This document shows, piece after piece, positions 63,324 through 64,000 of a stretch of DNA of 64,000 bases. Made by a program: the position numbers and the translations under genes. Under the pieces are notes generated by a model that was not told the DNA's origin, searched no databases, and saw nothing but the letters and a program-made list of their open reading frames with translations. How positions within the stretch are numbered: the stretch's first letter is position 1; each line of letters starts with the position of its first letter. Source of the DNA: Frigoribacterium sp. CFBP 13712 (GTDB taxonomy: Bacteria; Actinomycetota; Actinomycetes; Actinomycetales; Microbacteriaceae). The stretch is from contig NZ_JACYVH010000001.1 of NCBI RefSeq assembly GCF_014842255.1, positions 213,264-277,263 on the forward strand, written 5' to 3'.

Positions 63324-64000
63324 GACGATCTCCGGAGCGCGAGGGCGCCCAGCACGTGCGACCGTTCGGGCCGGTCGACGCCGTCGAGGTCGGCGAGGGT
63401 CCACGACACGCGGAGCACCCGGTCGTAGCCGCGCATGGTGAGCGCCCCGGTCTCGAGGGCGTGGTCGGCGGGCAGACTCACGGCGACCGGCAGGCGGTTG
63501 TCGCGCTCGCGCAGCCAGACGCCGGGCACCTCGGAGTTCAGCCGCCACGGGGTCGACGCGAGACGGTCGGCCGTCCGCGCCCGCGCCTCCTCGACTCGTC
63601 GCCTCGCTTCGGCCGTCGACGGTCGGACGGACTGCTCGGACAGTCGGAAGGCCGCCGAGCCGATCCGGGCGACCCTCAGCTGGAGATCGATGCGATCCAC
63701 GAGAGGACCGGACAGCTTCGCCAGATACCTGCGACGGTGATGCGGCGAGCACTCGCAGCGGCCGTCTCGTGCTCCGTACTGCCCGCACGGGCAGGGATTG
63801 GCCGCCGCGACCAGCTGGAACCGCGCGGGGAACCGCGCGACGGCTCGAGCACGGTGGATCACCGCCTCGCCGGACTCGAGCGGTTGACGCAGGCAGTCGA
63901 GCACCGTCCGCGAGAATTCGGGTGCCTCGTCGAGGAACAGCACGCCCCGTGTCGCACGGGAGGCGGCGCCTGGGCGGATGATGCCGCTGCCGCCCCCGAT
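63320..64000 (-). CDS. Mg-chelatase-like AAA+ ATPase (ComM/YifB), partial C-terminal half
   Basis: 227 codons of the 3' end; the N-terminal half is outside the window. VLFLDEAPEFSRTVLDCLRQPLE is the Walker B region, NPCPCGQYGARDGRCEC is a Cys-rich loop, and LAKLSGPLVDRIDLQLRV and RVSWTLADLDGVDRPERSHV are typical ComM C-terminal segments. ComM is a branch-migration helicase in natural transformation. Adjacent dprA supports a recombination role. Confidence 0.92.
   Translation of the reverse strand: MGGGSGIIRPGAASRATRGVLFLDEAPEFSRTVLDCLRQPLESGEAVIHRARAVARFPARFQLVAAANPCPCGQYGARDGRCECSPHHRRRYLAKLSGPLVDRIDLQLRVARIGSAAFRLSEQSVRPSTAEARRRVEEARARTADRLASTPWRLNSEVPGVWLRERDNRLPVAVSLPADHALETGALTMRGYDRVLRVSWTLADLDGVDRPERSHVLGALALRRSS

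Overview
This window reads as chromosomal DNA of a high-GC actinobacterium, most likely a member of the Microbacteriaceae. I infer this from the GC-rich codon use, a fused KGD-type 2-oxoglutarate enzyme, the SigR/RsrA redox pair, the GlgE maltosyltransferase pathway, the prfB-ftsE-ftsX-smpB-ssrA gene order, and many start codons placed 6 to 8 bases after a TANNNT -10 box, which indicates leaderless transcripts. The genus cannot be fixed by reading alone. Nothing looks like plasmid or phage DNA, no rRNA or tRNA gene was seen, and the only RNA gene is tmRNA.

Layout. 1-3.4 kb: the end of a GT87-type membrane glycosyltransferase, then a three-gene amino-acid ABC importer. 3.5-10.7 kb: YceI protein, NAD(P)HX dehydratase, old yellow enzyme, three hairpin repeats, a CNNM/CorC-type gene pair, and the GuaB1 GMP reductase. 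10.8-23.6 kb: Kgd, a membrane acyltransferase with no stop codon before its convergent GNAT neighbour, rsrA-sigR, aroA-rsgA, hisN, a DHA2 transporter, and a glutathione-independent formaldehyde dehydrogenase. 23.9-30.5 kb: a polysaccharide nucleotide-sugar epimerase/dehydratase, then (minus strand) prfB-ftsE-ftsX-smpB and ssrA. 30.5-32.3 kb: a Vsr/DUF559-like gene bracketed by palindromic repeats, including a 104-bp-period tandem array. 32.3-45.4 kb: cysteine desulfurase, glgX, a cold-shock/DUF1294 fusion, a five-gene SipW/TasA-like secretion operon, and glgE-glgB. 45.5-54.3 kb: a thioredoxin-like protein with a large membrane protein, a long coiled-coil polarity-type protein, an AI-2E family transporter, a hydrolase, a small zinc-ribbon-like protein, an envelope transglycosylase-like protein and a DivIVA-like protein. 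54.3-64 kb: rpsB-tsf-pyrH-frr-cdsA, a sugar porter, an M23-like protein, xerC, dprA and the end of a ComM-type ATPase.

Most genes are housekeeping. The points that deserve attention are: (i) the SipW operon, in which four consecutive genes overlap by GTGA, bracketed by two copies of a roughly 75-bp conserved element and sitting inside the glycogen gene cluster; (ii) a family of GTGAC...GTCAC hairpin repeats that surrounds the nuclease-like gene and shares sequence with its 3' end; (iii) the 10-mer GGAGGCGCGG, counted 22 times by eye on the two strands; (iv) a sigR promoter that matches the SigR consensus itself and lies inside the divergent aroA start; and (v) several proteins lacking usual residues (RsgA without zinc cysteines, an M23 protein without one His).
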